Below are positions 17,200 to 26,737 of a stretch of 64,000 nt of DNA, one piece after another. The first letter of the stretch is position 1. Every line of letters starts with the position of its first letter. This DNA is from an uncultured Pelagibacteraceae bacterium. GTDB taxonomy: Bacteria; Pseudomonadota; Alphaproteobacteria; Pelagibacterales; Pelagibacteraceae. Below the pieces are notes generated by a model, which saw nothing but the letters and a program-made list of their open reading frames with translations, was not told where the DNA came from and did no database searches. The stretch lies in the NCBI GenBank assembly GCA_902588895.1, contig CACIRC010000001.1:143948-207947 (forward strand), read 5' to 3'. The translations under genes and the position numbers were made by a program.

Positions 17200-19296
17200 A
17201 TGCCAAAAAAAAAGAAGAAGAAAAGAAAGGTAAGAAAAAAAAAGTCTAAAGTTAGAAAAAAAACCTCAAAAAAGGTGAAGAGAAGATCTAAAGTTAGAAA
17301 AAAATCTTCTAAAAAAGTAAAAAAAAGAATTAAAGCAAAAAAAGAAAACGGAAATACACCTCCTGAAGTGGTTATTAAAACAAAACCGGAATGGGTTAAA
17401 AGTAGCTTAGCAAATAAAAGTAAATATCAACAAAAATATTCTCAATCTATAAAGAGTAATGATGAATTTTGGAGAAAAGAGGGAAAAAGAATTACTTGGA
17501 TAAAACCTTATAAAAAAATTAAAGACGTAAAATACAGTACAAAAGAAGTCAAAATAAAATGGTTTGAAGATGGTACTTTAAATGCTTCAGCAAATTGTAT
17601 TGATAGACATTTAAAAGATAAAAAAGATAAAACTGCTATTATTTGGGTAGGAGATGATCCAAAAGATAGTCAAAAAATTTCTTATAAACAGCTTCACCAA
17701 AAAGTTTCTAAAGCTGCAAATGGTTTAAAAAAATTAGGAATTAAAAAAGGAGATAGAGTAACAATTTATTTAACGATGATACCAGAGTTAGCAATTTTAA
17801 TGCTGGCCTGTGTAAGAATTGGTGCAGTACATTCAATTATTTTTGGAGGTTTTTCAGCAGATTCTATTTCGGGAAGAGTGAATGATTGCGAATCTGAATA
17901 CGTTATTACTGCAGATGAAGGAGTGCGAGGTGGAAAAACTATTCCACTGAAATATACAGTCGATGAAGCTTTAATGAGTTGCCCAAATGTTAAGAAATGT
18001 ATAGTTGTAAAACGAACAGGTAACTACATCAACTGGGATCAAAATAGAGATGTTTGGTATCATGATCTAATAAAAGACGTTCCTAATCATTGTGAACCTG
18101 AAGAAATGAATGCAGAGGATCCGTTATTTATTTTATATACTTCGGGTTCAACAGGTAAACCTAAAGGAGTTCTTCATACTACTGGTGGTTATATGGTTTA
18201 TGCATCAATGACACATCAATATATTTTTAACTATAAACCAAAGGATATTTATTGGTGTACTGCTGATATTGGTTGGGTTACTGGACATAGTTATATAATT
18301 TATGGACCACTTTCAAATGGCGCAACGACTATAATGTTTGAAGGAATTCCAAATTATCCTGATAGTTCAAGATGGTGGCAAATAGTTGATAAATATAAAG
18401 TTAATACATTTTATACTGCACCAACTGCAATTAGAGCATTAATGCGTGAAGGAGATAAACCAGTTAAAAAAACCTCTAGAAAATCACTTAAACTTTTAGG
18501 AACAGTAGGAGAACCAATAAATCCAGAGGCTTGGATGTGGTATTATAAAACTGTGGGTAATTCTAAATGCCCAATTGTAGATACTTGGTGGCAAACGGAA
18601 ACTGGAGGTATAATGATTGCTCCTCAAACAGGTGCTATTCCACTTAAACCTGGATCTGCAACAAAACCTTTCTACGGAATTAAGCCTGTATTGGTTGATA
18701 AAAATGGAAAGGAAATTAAAGGAGCTGGCGAAGGAAGGTTGTGCATAGCTCAATCATGGCCTGGACAAATGAGAACTGTTTATGGTGATCATCAAAGATT
18801 TATTGATACATATTTTTCTCAATTTAACGGAAAATATTTTACTGGTGATGGCTGCCGGAGAGACAAAGATGGTTATTACTGGATCACTGGCCGAGTAGAT
18901 GATGTAATTATTGTTTCGGGGCACAACTTAGGAACTGCTGAAATTGAAAGTGCATTTGTTGCTCACCCAAAAGTAGCTGAAGCTGCTGTAGTTGGTTACC
19001 CTCATGATATTAAAGGTAATGGGTTGTATTGTTATGTAACCTTGAATGCAGGAGAAAATGAAACTGGTGAGCTAGAAAGAGATCTAAAACTTTGGGTTAG
19101 AAAACAAATCGGACCTTTGGCAACTCCAGATCTAATTCATTTTACTCCAGGTCTTCCTAAAACAAGATCAGGAAAAATAATGAGAAGAATTCTAAGAAAG
19201 ATTGCTGCTAATGAGCATGGTCAATTAGGAGATACAACTACTCTAGCAGATCCAAGTGTCGTTGATAGTTTGGTTGATAATAGAAAAAATATTTAG
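17200..19296 (+). CDS. acs: acetyl-CoA synthetase with Lys/Arg-rich N-terminal extension
   Basis: AMP-forming acetate:CoA ligase (698 aa). The ANL core begins near residue 65; the family region around [18 protein letters not shown] is followed by the adenylation motif [11 protein letters not shown], the [10 protein letters not shown] segment, and the C-terminal [15 protein letters not shown] containing the lysine normally acetylated. The first 48 residues are an extra tail made almost only of Lys, Arg, Ser and Val, built partly of a 14-residue tandem repeat. No later in-frame ATG occurs before the core, so the tail is probably translated, unless a non-ATG start is used. Acetate uptake genes lie downstream at 20052-22123. 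Confidence 0.95.
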   Translation: MPKKKKKKRKVRKKKSKVRKKTSKKVKRRSKVRKKSSKKVKKRIKAKKENGNTPPEVVIKTKPEWVKSSLANKSKYQQKYSQSIKSNDEFWRKEGKRITWIKPYKKIKDVKYSTKEVKIKWFEDGTLNASANCIDRHLKDKKDKTAIIWVGDDPKDSQKISYKQLHQKVSKAANGLKKLGIKKGDRVTIYLTMIPELAILMLACVRIGAVHSIIFGGFSADSISGRVNDCESEYVITADEGVRGGKTIPLKYTVDEALMSCPNVKKCIVVKRTGNYINWDQNRDVWYHDLIKDVPNHCEPEEMNAEDPLFILYTSGSTGKPKGVLHTTGGYMVYASMTHQYIFNYKPKDIYWCTADIGWVTGHSYIIYGPLSNGATTIMFEGIPNYPDSSRWWQIVDKYKVNTFYTAPTAIRALMREGDKPVKKTSRKSLKLLGTVGEPINPEAWMWYYKTVGNSKCPIVDTWWQTETGGIMIAPQTGAIPLKPGSATKPFYGIKPVLVDKNGKEIKGAGEGRLCIAQSWPGQMRTVYGDHQRFIDTYFSQFNGKYFTGDGCRRDKDGYYWITGRVDDVIIVSGHNLGTAEIESAFVAHPKVAEAAVVGYPHDIKGNGLYCYVTLNAGENETGELERDLKLWVRKQIGPLATPDLIHFTPGLPKTRSGKIMRRILRKIAANEHGQLGDTTTLADPSVVDSLVDNRKNI
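17245..17328 (+). repeat. two 42-bp tandem units in the acs 5' end
   Basis: Two consecutive 42-base units (17245-17286 and 17287-17328), both starting TCTAAAGTTAGAAAAAAA, encode [14 protein letters not shown] and [14 protein letters not shown]. Several third-position differences show the duplication is not fresh and that the encoded peptide is maintained. Confidence 0.85.
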
Positions 19297-19937
19297 AACT
19301 GGATTAAATCTTTAAACTCTTGTTTGACAACATCCCATTTTAAAATCATTGAATTTAAAACGATCTTTCGATCTAAAGTTTTTAATTCATCTGCAATTGG
19401 CGCCCATTTGTATAAAGAGAGTGCACTAGGATTAAAAGGTAAGTCTTGATAATAACCATCCCAATTTATTTTTTCTAATCGTTCATCAAAACTTTTTCTA
19501 GCTTCATCAATAATATTAAGTGGCATCTTATTAGAAATTTCATCATCTAAAATTTTATTAAAAATTTCGTTTGCTTTATGAATATCCTGATAATTAAAAT
19601 TAACTTTCAAATATGAAAAAGTAAAAAAAGTTAAATCTTGTAATGCAACTGAATAAATATTCCATTTAGCAAGATTTACTGATGACATAAATTCATCGTT
19701 ATCAAAATGAAGAACATATCTTGTTCCCATTCTAGTTTTTAGATAATTATATAAAGTAACTTGAGTGGCCCACGCAGATTTTGTTTGGATAAATTGTTCT
19801 AGTTCATCTAAATTTTTTATTTTTTTTTTGGGAATAAACGCCTTAAACATAGCGAATAAATATGTTTTAAAATCCTCAAATTTTACATCTCTCCAAGTTA
19901 ATTTGTATTTTCCCATGTTAATTTGTATGTGCGCCAA
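19293..19937 (-). CDS. hypothetical protein
   Basis: I do not recognise this 214-residue protein. It is soluble-looking, rich in aromatic residues (many Trp, Tyr, Phe), without a signal peptide or membrane helix; the first Met-rich stretch allows a start at residue 8 ([10 protein letters not shown]), which would look more natural. It overlaps the end of acs by 4 bases on the opposite strand and lies between acs and the acetate-symporter genes, but orientation differs from both, so a functional link is only a guess. Confidence 0.6.
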   Translation of the reverse strand: MAHIQINMGKYKLTWRDVKFEDFKTYLFAMFKAFIPKKKIKNLDELEQFIQTKSAWATQVTLYNYLKTRMGTRYVLHFDNDEFMSSVNLAKWNIYSVALQDLTFFTFSYLKVNFNYQDIHKANEIFNKILDDEISNKMPLNIIDEARKSFDERLEKINWDGYYQDLPFNPSALSLYKWAPIADELKTLDRKIVLNSMILKWDVVKQEFKDLIQF

Positions 19938-20040
19938 TTATATCTTAAAAAAGTAAGTAAATAAGTACCTAATATGATCAATTTTTAGGGTTTTCAAAGC
20001 TCTCATAATGGTTATGGTTTTACCCAGTTATAACTAAAAA

Positions 20041-20047
20041 GAGAGGT
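20041..20047 (+). promoter_or_regulatory. strong Shine-Dalgarno before DUF4212 gene
   Basis: GAGAGGT lies 5 bases before the ATG at 20052. Clear purine-rich ribosome binding sites are scarce in this window, so its presence here suggests high translation of the symporter genes. Confidence 0.6.
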
Positions 20048-20051
20048 ATAA

Positions 20052-20312
20052 ATGTCAAATCAAGAAAAACACTGGGAAAAATCCAGAGGTTTGCTATTCA
20101 TTACATTGGCAATCTGGTTTGTATTCTCAATTGGCATCTTTCTCTTTGGAGCTGAAATGAACGAGGTCACAGGACCTTTCGGTTATCCTTGGACATACTG
20201 GTTTACATGTCAAGGATCTCTTGGAGCATTCGTAATCCTAATTTTCTGGTTTGCGAATAGACAAGAAAAAATCGATGAAGAGTTCGGCTTTAGCGAAAGA
20301 GAGGACGAATAA
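20052..20312 (+). CDS. DUF4212 small subunit of sodium/solute symporter
   Basis: An 86-residue protein with two membrane helices (about 13-35 and 49-71), matching the DUF4212 family, which is nearly always encoded before an acetate-permease-like sodium/solute symporter. Landmarks are the GPFGYPWTYWFTCQGS segment between the helices and a charged C-terminus. Its stop overlaps the symporter start by one base (TAATG), and the codon choice is cleaner than in neighbours, fitting strong expression. Confidence 0.92.
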   Translation: MSNQEKHWEKSRGLLFITLAIWFVFSIGIFLFGAEMNEVTGPFGYPWTYWFTCQGSLGAFVILIFWFANRQEKIDEEFGFSEREDE

Positions 20313-22123
20313 TGAAAGGTAATTTCATAGATAATTTGCCAAAGGTTTATGGAATCTATACTGGAGGATTTATAGGTTTCATAATCATAATGGCAATTGC
20401 TGAACAGATGGGTATGTCAGCTAAAGCGATTGGTATCGCTTTTGTTGCATTTACGGTATTCATCTATGCATTAATCGGTTGGCTATCAAGAACAGCCCAA
20501 GCAGATGCATATTACGTAGCTGGAAGGCAAGTACCAACAGTCTTTAACGGAATGGCGACGGCAGCAGACTGGATGTCTGGTGCTTCATTCGTTGCAATGG
20601 CGGGTGGTATTTACTTTAAAGGTTACGGTTATATGGCACTACTTGTAGGTTGGACTGGTGGTTACGTGCTTGTTGCATCTTTATTAGCACCATACTTAAG
20701 AAAATTTGGCTGTTATACAGTTCCAGATTTTATAGGTACTAGATACGGTGGTAATTTAGCTAGATTTAGCGCAGTTGTAGTTTTAACTGTTGCTTCATTT
20801 ACTTATGTGACTGCACAAATTAACGCTACAGGTACTATTGCATCTGTTGCACTTGATATCCCATTCCAATACGCAGTTTATATTGGACTAATAAGTATTT
20901 TATTATGTTCAATGTTAGGTGGTATGAGAGGGGTAACTTGGACACAAGTTGCGCAATACATCGTACTAATTATAGCTTACTTACTTCCAGTATTCTGGAT
21001 CAGTAACAAAATGGGTGCAGGTTTCTTCCCTCACTTTATGTTAGCTGATGAGGTAGCTAGAATTGGTGAATTAGAGCAACAGTTTGGTTTTGTTAAAAAC
21101 GCAGCTGCTGATCTAAAGACTGTACCTAAAGGCTTAGCAGGAATAACTAAAGCTCACTCTGCAGTTAACGCTACACCTTGGGCATTTATTTCATTAGCAC
21201 TAGCGATGATGATGGGAACAGCTTCATTACCGCATGTGATGATGAGATACTTTACTACTCCAAGTGTAAAAGCAGCTAGAAAATCAGTAGGTTGGTCATT
21301 ATTCTTTATCTTCCTACTTTATTCTTCTGCTCCAATGTTAGCTACGCTATCTAAGTTGTCATTGATCGACCCGAATTTACCAACTGGTATTATCGGTAAA
21401 TCAATTGCAGAAGTTCAAGCTATAGATTGGTATCAAAACTGGAACCAAGCAAACTTAATGTTTGTCAGCGACTTTAACGGAAATGGAACTCTTGAATTAA
21501 ATGAGTTCTTCATGGGTGGTAAAGCCGTTGTATTAGCAACACCAGAGATAGCTGGATTACCTTATGTAATTTCAGGTCTAGTTGCTGCAGGAGGTATGGC
21601 AGCTGCCATGTCTACTGCCGATGGTTTGATTCTAGCGATTGCAAACGCTATATCACATGATGTTTACTATAAGATCATTGATCCAAAAGCGGAAACTGCA
21701 AAAAGACTACTTGTTGCAAGGGTATTACTTGTAGTAATTGGTTTTGCTGGAGCAACTATTGCAGCAATGGAGATTCAAGGAATCTTAGGTTCGGTTATCT
21801 GGGCATTTGACTTTGCAATGTCTGGATTGTTCTTCCCACTTGTACTTGGTGTATGGTGGAAGAGAGCTAACAGACAAGGTGCGATTGCTGGTATGCTAGG
21901 AGGTCTAGCTGCTGGTACTTGGTACTTAGTTTGGGTGCGAACTGGTGGAAGTGGATTCCTAGGAATTACACAGTTAACATTTGGTATCTTCGGATCAGCT
22001 GTTAGTTTAGTTTTAATGGTAGTAGTTAGTTTAATGACTGCAGAACCAGATAAAGCTACTCAAAAAATGGTTGATGATGTACGTGTACCGAGTGGTAAAA
22101 CAATTCTTGGTAAATCACACTAA
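20312..22123 (+). CDS. sodium/solute symporter (probable acetate permease) with EF-hand-like loop
   Basis: A 603-residue SSS-family transporter with about 13 membrane segments. The core motif AYYVAGRQVPTVFNGMATAADWMSGASF and the ATPEIAGLPYVISGLVAAGGMAAAMSTADGL block match ActP/VC_2705-type acetate or pyruvate symporters. Between two helices, residues 387-398 read DFNGNGTLELNE, fitting the 12-residue EF-hand calcium loop (ligands at positions 1, 3, 5, 7, 9, 12). It is co-transcribed with its DUF4212 partner and sits near acs, so acetate import feeding acetyl-CoA is the likely role. A clear terminator follows. Confidence 0.93.
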   Translation: MKGNFIDNLPKVYGIYTGGFIGFIIIMAIAEQMGMSAKAIGIAFVAFTVFIYALIGWLSRTAQADAYYVAGRQVPTVFNGMATAADWMSGASFVAMAGGIYFKGYGYMALLVGWTGGYVLVASLLAPYLRKFGCYTVPDFIGTRYGGNLARFSAVVVLTVASFTYVTAQINATGTIASVALDIPFQYAVYIGLISILLCSMLGGMRGVTWTQVAQYIVLIIAYLLPVFWISNKMGAGFFPHFMLADEVARIGELEQQFGFVKNAAADLKTVPKGLAGITKAHSAVNATPWAFISLALAMMMGTASLPHVMMRYFTTPSVKAARKSVGWSLFFIFLLYSSAPMLATLSKLSLIDPNLPTGIIGKSIAEVQAIDWYQNWNQANLMFVSDFNGNGTLELNEFFMGGKAVVLATPEIAGLPYVISGLVAAGGMAAAMSTADGLILAIANAISHDVYYKIIDPKAETAKRLLVARVLLVVIGFAGATIAAMEIQGILGSVIWAFDFAMSGLFFPLVLGVWWKRANRQGAIAGMLGGLAAGTWYLVWVRTGGSGFLGITQLTFGIFGSAVSLVLMVVVSLMTAEPDKATQKMVDDVRVPSGKTILGKSH

Positions 22124-22133
22124 ATAATCTTTT

Positions 22134-22164
22134 AAGGGGCGATTAATTTCGCCCCTTTTATTTC
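22134..22164 (+). terminator. intrinsic terminator after symporter
   Basis: An 8-bp G+C-rich stem (AAGGGGCG at 22134-22141 with CGCCCCTT at 22150-22157), an 8-base loop and a following T-rich tract. One of only two strong intrinsic terminators I see in the window. Confidence 0.9.
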
Positions 22165-22190
22165 ATTACATTTTCCAATATAAATTTTAA

Positions 22191-22541
22191 ATGTCAGCAA
22201 ATTTTCATCCTTTAATATATTTTATTGATTATTTGCTTGGAATTATAATGTGGACTTTGATTGGGAGAGTAGCAATGAACATCTTCCAAAGAGAAGATTC
22301 TCAGTTTTTTTTCATGAGAGTATTTGTAAAATATACCAATCCTTTAATAAAATTATTTAAACCAATAACACCTTCATTTATTATCGGTCCTTTGGTACCT
22401 TTATATGTTGCTTGGTTCTTTTACATGATCAGATTTTATTTGATGCCTTGGATCTTAGGCTATTCAGTGATGGGAATGTTGTCATTTCCTTTGGAGAGTG
22501 AAATTTCTAGACAAATTTATCAATTTTTTAATTCATTTTAA
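22191..22541 (+). CDS. YggT-like small membrane protein
   Basis: A 116-residue membrane protein with two or three hydrophobic segments (about 10-30, 63-85, 88-100). The central loop VKYTNPLIKLFKPITPSF has the shape of the YggT-family inter-helix signature, so it may be a diverged member of that family, different from the one at 12009-12299. Assignment is tentative. It starts after the strong terminator, so it must have its own promoter or rely on read-through; rpe follows 34 bases later. Confidence 0.7.
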   Translation: MSANFHPLIYFIDYLLGIIMWTLIGRVAMNIFQREDSQFFFMRVFVKYTNPLIKLFKPITPSFIIGPLVPLYVAWFFYMIRFYLMPWILGYSVMGMLSFPLESEISRQIYQFFNSF

Positions 22542-22575
22542 TTTTTAAAATTGATACTAGTTAATTTAGTAATCA

Positions 22576-23235
22576 ATGAAAAATATACAAATTTCACCAT
22601 CTATTTTGTCTGCTGATTTTAGTCAGTTAGGCACAGAAATAAAAAGACTTGAAGAAGGTGGAGCTGATATGATTCATGTGGATGTAATGGATGGTCATTT
22701 TGTTCCTAATTTAACAATAGGACCTCCAGTAATTAAAGCTCTTCGAAAACATTGTTCATTAAAATTTGATGTTCATTTAATGATTTCACCAGTTCATAAA
22801 TACATAGAAGCTTACGCTGATGCAGGAGCAGACATAATTACTATTCACCCTGAGGCAACTGATAATTTAGAAAATTCAATAAAAAAAATAAAAGAAAAAA
22901 GAAAAAAAGTTGGAGTTTCACTCAATCCAGAAACTAAAATTGATTTGATTTTAGATTTTCTAGATCAAATAGATTTAATTTTAATTATGAGTGTAAATCC
23001 TGGCTTTGGAGGTCAAAAATTTATGCCAGAAGTTTTAAATAAAATTAAAGATCTAAAAAAAATAAGAGAACAAAAAAACCTAGATTTTGATATAGAAATT
23101 GATGGAGGAATAAATTTTGATAATTGTAAAAGTGCAATTGATGCTGGTGCTAACATTCTTGTTTCTGGGACTACGGTGTTTAAAAGTAATGATGGAGATA
23201 TAAAGAAAAATATTAATTTATTAAAATTAAAATAA
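22576..23235 (+). CDS. rpe: ribulose-phosphate 3-epimerase
   Basis: A (beta/alpha)8-barrel enzyme of the pentose phosphate pathway that interconverts ribulose-5-P and xylulose-5-P. The start ISPSILSADFSQLG, the metal-site motif MIHVDVMDGHFVPN, KFDVHLMI, SVNPGFGGQKF and the phosphate-binding IDGGINFDN/GANILVSGT are all present. The 219-residue length is normal. It heads a tight same-strand run with the heparinase-like gene and purH. Confidence 0.97.
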   Translation: MKNIQISPSILSADFSQLGTEIKRLEEGGADMIHVDVMDGHFVPNLTIGPPVIKALRKHCSLKFDVHLMISPVHKYIEAYADAGADIITIHPEATDNLENSIKKIKEKRKKVGVSLNPETKIDLILDFLDQIDLILIMSVNPGFGGQKFMPEVLNKIKDLKKIREQKNLDFDIEIDGGINFDNCKSAIDAGANILVSGTTVFKSNDGDIKKNINLLKLK

Positions 23236-23239
23236 GTTA

Positions 23240-24865
23240 ATGATTAATACAAATTCCTTAGGCATTTTAGGTCAATTTTATTTTAATATAAAAGAAAGTT
23301 TTAAATCAATTTATCAAAATTCAAATTTTTACGAAAAAAAAATATCAAAAACTTTTAAAAATAGTTTTGAATACAAGCCTAGTCCTCATTTACTTTCATC
23401 TATAATTAAATACCAAAATAAAAAATATAAAATTGAAGATTTTGCTACTGAGTCAATTTGGCAAAACAATTTAAGTCCTAAAGATTACGAAACATTAAAT
23501 AATTTTTTTTGGTTTTTCAGCTTAGATTTAAAATCCTCCAAAAAAACTACACAAGCAGTTATAAAAAATTGGATTTCAAATAACACTAAATATCAAAAAA
23601 AGAGTTGGGAATTTGATTTAACAGCAAAAAGAATTATTTCATGGTTATCAAATCATCAACTAACGTATGAAGATAGTGATCAAGAATACAGAACTACTTT
23701 TGATCACATGATACAGAAGCAAACTAATCATTTATTAAATGAAATAAAAAATCCAAAAGAAGTAGAAAATAAGATGATTGGGTGTGCTGCAATAATTTTG
23801 ACTGGCTTAGCTTATAAGAATGAAAGACAATATCTTGCTTACGGATTAAATTTATTAAAAAATATAATTAAATCCTCAATCGATAATCAGGGTTTTACAA
23901 AATCAAGAAATATCAGACAATTAATATTTTATTTAAAATATTTTATAATAATTAGAGAGTGGTTTAAAGAATCTCAGAGTTTGATCCCTGAATATATTGA
24001 TGAAACTATCTACTATTTAGGCTCAAGTTACGCTTTCATTTGGCAAAATGTTAAACAAGATATTTTTTTTAATGGTAACTATTCTTCTGATAATGACGAA
24101 TTTGATCAATACTTGAAAAGATTTGGTTACACTTTTAAAAATCAAATTAATGAACTAGGAGGTTACGCAATACTTAAAAGTAAAAAAATAATTCTTGCTG
24201 CTGATATTGGATCTAGCCCTAGCAAAATATTTTCAAACGACTATCAAGCAGGAGCTTTATCATTTGAAATATTTTCTAATGATAAAAAATTAATTTCTAA
24301 TGCTGGTTACTATTCAGATAAAAATAATAAATTTAATAAATTATCAAGAAGTACAGCTTTACATTGTGCTTTATGCATTGAGGATTATTCCTCTTGTAAT
24401 TTTATTAAGCATCAAAAAAATTTGATTGTTGATAAAGGGCTGAAAGTATCAAAAAAAAATGTAGTTTTTGAAAATAATTATTGGAAAATATCAGGTACAC
24501 ATGATGGATATTTAATTAAATTTGGAGCCCTTTATGAAAGAGAAATTGAGTTCTACCCAGAACAAATGAAATTTATTGGCTATGATAAGTTATTTAGAAA
24601 AAATCCAAGTAAAGAAATTAAATTTGATATTAGATTTCATCTTGATCCAAACTCAAAAGTAATGAAAACACAAGATAACAAATCAATACTAATTGAATTA
24701 GATGAGGAAGGTTGGAAATTTAGTTGTGATAACTTTGATATTAATATTGATAATGGTTTATATTTCGGTAATAAAAATTCATATAAAGAAAACCAAAATA
24801 TTTTTATCTCAGGTATGAATAATGGAAAAGAACAGATTATAAAGTGGGAGATAAATAAATTATAA
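23240..24865 (+). CDS. heparinase II/III family protein
   Basis: A 541-residue protein with an N-terminal alpha-helical toroid region (about 60-260) and a C-terminal beta-rich heparinase II/III-like domain (about 300-540), including GGYAILKSKKIILAADIG and the SRSTALHCALCIEDYSS segment near 375-395. No signal peptide is visible. In alphaproteobacteria a gene like this commonly lies between rpe or rsmB and purH; its substrate in free-living cells is unknown, and it need not act on heparin. It overlaps purH by one base. Confidence 0.85.
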   Translation: MINTNSLGILGQFYFNIKESFKSIYQNSNFYEKKISKTFKNSFEYKPSPHLLSSIIKYQNKKYKIEDFATESIWQNNLSPKDYETLNNFFWFFSLDLKSSKKTTQAVIKNWISNNTKYQKKSWEFDLTAKRIISWLSNHQLTYEDSDQEYRTTFDHMIQKQTNHLLNEIKNPKEVENKMIGCAAIILTGLAYKNERQYLAYGLNLLKNIIKSSIDNQGFTKSRNIRQLIFYLKYFIIIREWFKESQSLIPEYIDETIYYLGSSYAFIWQNVKQDIFFNGNYSSDNDEFDQYLKRFGYTFKNQINELGGYAILKSKKIILAADIGSSPSKIFSNDYQAGALSFEIFSNDKKLISNAGYYSDKNNKFNKLSRSTALHCALCIEDYSSCNFIKHQKNLIVDKGLKVSKKNVVFENNYWKISGTHDGYLIKFGALYEREIEFYPEQMKFIGYDKLFRKNPSKEIKFDIRFHLDPNSKVMKTQDNKSILIELDEEGWKFSCDNFDINIDNGLYFGNKNSYKENQNIFISGMNNGKEQIIKWEINKL

Positions 24866-26403
24866 TGAAGAAAAAAATCAAAACAGCTCTCATCTCTGTA
24901 TCCGACAAAAATAAATTAAAATCATTGCTAAATATTTTAAAAAAAAATAAAATTAAAATAATTAGCTCAGGTGGTACTTATAAAGAAATTAAAAGATTAA
25001 AATTTAATTGTTTAGAAGTATCTAATTTTACCAATTCCCCTGAGATTTTAGAGGGTAGAGTAAAAACTCTTCATCCAAAAATCCATGCAGGAATTTTAAA
25101 TAAAAGAGAAAAAAAATCTCACTTAAAAGATCTTAAAGATAATAATTTTGAGAATATAGATTTAGTCATAGTTAATTTTTATCCATTTGAGAACACTCTT
25201 AAAAAAACAAATAATCATCAAAAAATTATAGAAAATATAGATGTAGGTGGTCCTACTATGGTTAGATCTGCAGCAAAAAACTATAATGATGTGGCTGTAA
25301 TAACGTCTTCAGATCAGTATGAGGAATTAATTCAAGAACTAAAAAAATTCAAGGGATCTACTTCTTTAAATTTTAGGGAAAAACTATCAAGAATAGCGTT
25401 TGCTGAGACGGCTTATTATGACTCTGTAATTTCAAATTATTTTAACAAAAAAACAAATACTATTTTTCCTAACAAAAAAATTTTTCATGGAAATCTAATA
25501 GAGCAACTTAGATACGGCGAAAATCCTCACCAACTAAGTGCGATTTATTCAAGTAATTCAAATATGAATTTAAAACAAATTCATGGGAAACAGCTTAGTT
25601 ATAACAATTATAATGACATATTTAGCGCTCTAACTATTTCAAGATCTTTACCAAAAGGGAAGGGAACAGTCATAGTTAAGCACGCAAACCCGTGTGGAGT
25701 TTCTGCTAAAAATGATCATTTGGAGAGTTATAAATCTGCTCTTTCTTGTGACCCTGTAAGTGCTTTTGGTGGAATAGTTTCTTGTAATTTTAAAATTACA
25801 AATAATTTAGCTGTTGAATTAAATAAGTTATTTTTAGAGGTAATAATTGCTAATGGTTTCGATAGCAATGCAATCAAAATATTAAAAGCTAAAAAAAACT
25901 TAAGATTGATTGATGGAACAAATTACACATCAGGAGAACTTTTTAAGTTTGTATCATTTAATCAAGATATAATGATACAATCAGAGGACTTAAATATATT
26001 TGCAAAAAAAAATTTTAAAGTTGTATCAAAACGAAAACCATCTTCAAAACAACTTAAAGATCTTATTTTTGCTTTTAATGTATGCAGGTATGTAAAATCA
26101 AATGCAATAGTATTAGCGTCTAATGAAGCTACTGTGGGTATTGGTTCTGGTCAACCAAGTAGACTAGATAGTTGCCAAATAGCAATAAATAAAATGAAAA
26201 AATTTAATCTTCAGACTGATAATTTAGTAGCAGCCTCAGATGCATTTTTTCCTTTTGTAGATGGTATTGAAAAATTAGTACAATCAGGTGTTAGAGCTGT
26301 TGTTCAACCATCTGGATCAATAAGAGATGAAGAAATAATTAATTTTGCAAATGAAACTGACACTGTACTTCTTTTTTCTAAGACAAGACACTTTAGACAT
26401 TAG
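24865..26403 (+). CDS. purH: bifunctional AICAR formyltransferase/IMP cyclohydrolase
   Basis: Catalyses the last two steps of purine synthesis, using 10-formyl-THF. The N-terminal IMP cyclohydrolase (MGS-like) domain shows ALISVSDKNKL, ISSGGTYKEIK, and GRVKTLHPKIHAGIL; the formyltransferase domain shows LRYGENPHQ, the catalytic KHANPCGVS, and DPVSAFGGIVS, with GIGSGQPSRLDS near the end. The 512-residue length is typical. It overlaps the preceding gene by one base and the convergent PCD gene by 11 bases. Confidence 0.97.
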   Translation: MKKKIKTALISVSDKNKLKSLLNILKKNKIKIISSGGTYKEIKRLKFNCLEVSNFTNSPEILEGRVKTLHPKIHAGILNKREKKSHLKDLKDNNFENIDLVIVNFYPFENTLKKTNNHQKIIENIDVGGPTMVRSAAKNYNDVAVITSSDQYEELIQELKKFKGSTSLNFREKLSRIAFAETAYYDSVISNYFNKKTNTIFPNKKIFHGNLIEQLRYGENPHQLSAIYSSNSNMNLKQIHGKQLSYNNYNDIFSALTISRSLPKGKGTVIVKHANPCGVSAKNDHLESYKSALSCDPVSAFGGIVSCNFKITNNLAVELNKLFLEVIIANGFDSNAIKILKAKKNLRLIDGTNYTSGELFKFVSFNQDIMIQSEDLNIFAKKNFKVVSKRKPSSKQLKDLIFAFNVCRYVKSNAIVLASNEATVGIGSGQPSRLDSCQIAINKMKKFNLQTDNLVAASDAFFPFVDGIEKLVQSGVRAVVQPSGSIRDEEIINFANETDTVLLFSKTRHFRH

Positions 26404-26737
26404 ATATTTTATCTATTTTTGCAGCAAGAATAAAATCACTCTCAGCTAGACCCTTTATCGCATGCGTAAATATTTTAATTCTTGCATAACCCCATCCAAA
26501 CCATAGATCAGGATGATGACTTTCGGCTTCAGCTATTTGTCCAACTTTATTGACAAATTCCTGACTTTTTAAAAAGTTATCAAATTTAAAATTCTTGATT
26601 AAATGAAAGCCGTCAATTTTATCTTCTAAAACTTCCCAGCCATCAACTTTTTTAAGATATTTATGGATCTCCTCTGCATTAAATGGAGGAATATTTCCTT
26701 CACATGGAACACATTTTTTATTTGCTAAATCACTCAT
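26393..26737 (-). CDS. pterin-4a-carbinolamine dehydratase-like protein
   Basis: A 114-residue protein with the PCD/DCoH active-site cluster SHHPDLWFGWGYARIKIFTH, containing the three histidines of the family. It dehydrates 4a-hydroxytetrahydropterin in organisms with phenylalanine hydroxylase; in bacteria without that enzyme, its role is in pterin recycling or unknown. An N-terminal CVPCEG motif is also typical. It overlaps the FkbM methyltransferase gene upstream by 8 bases. Confidence 0.93.
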   Translation of the reverse strand: MSDLANKKCVPCEGNIPPFNAEEIHKYLKKVDGWEVLEDKIDGFHLIKNFKFDNFLKSQEFVNKVGQIAEAESHHPDLWFGWGYARIKIFTHAIKGLAESDFILAAKIDKISNV

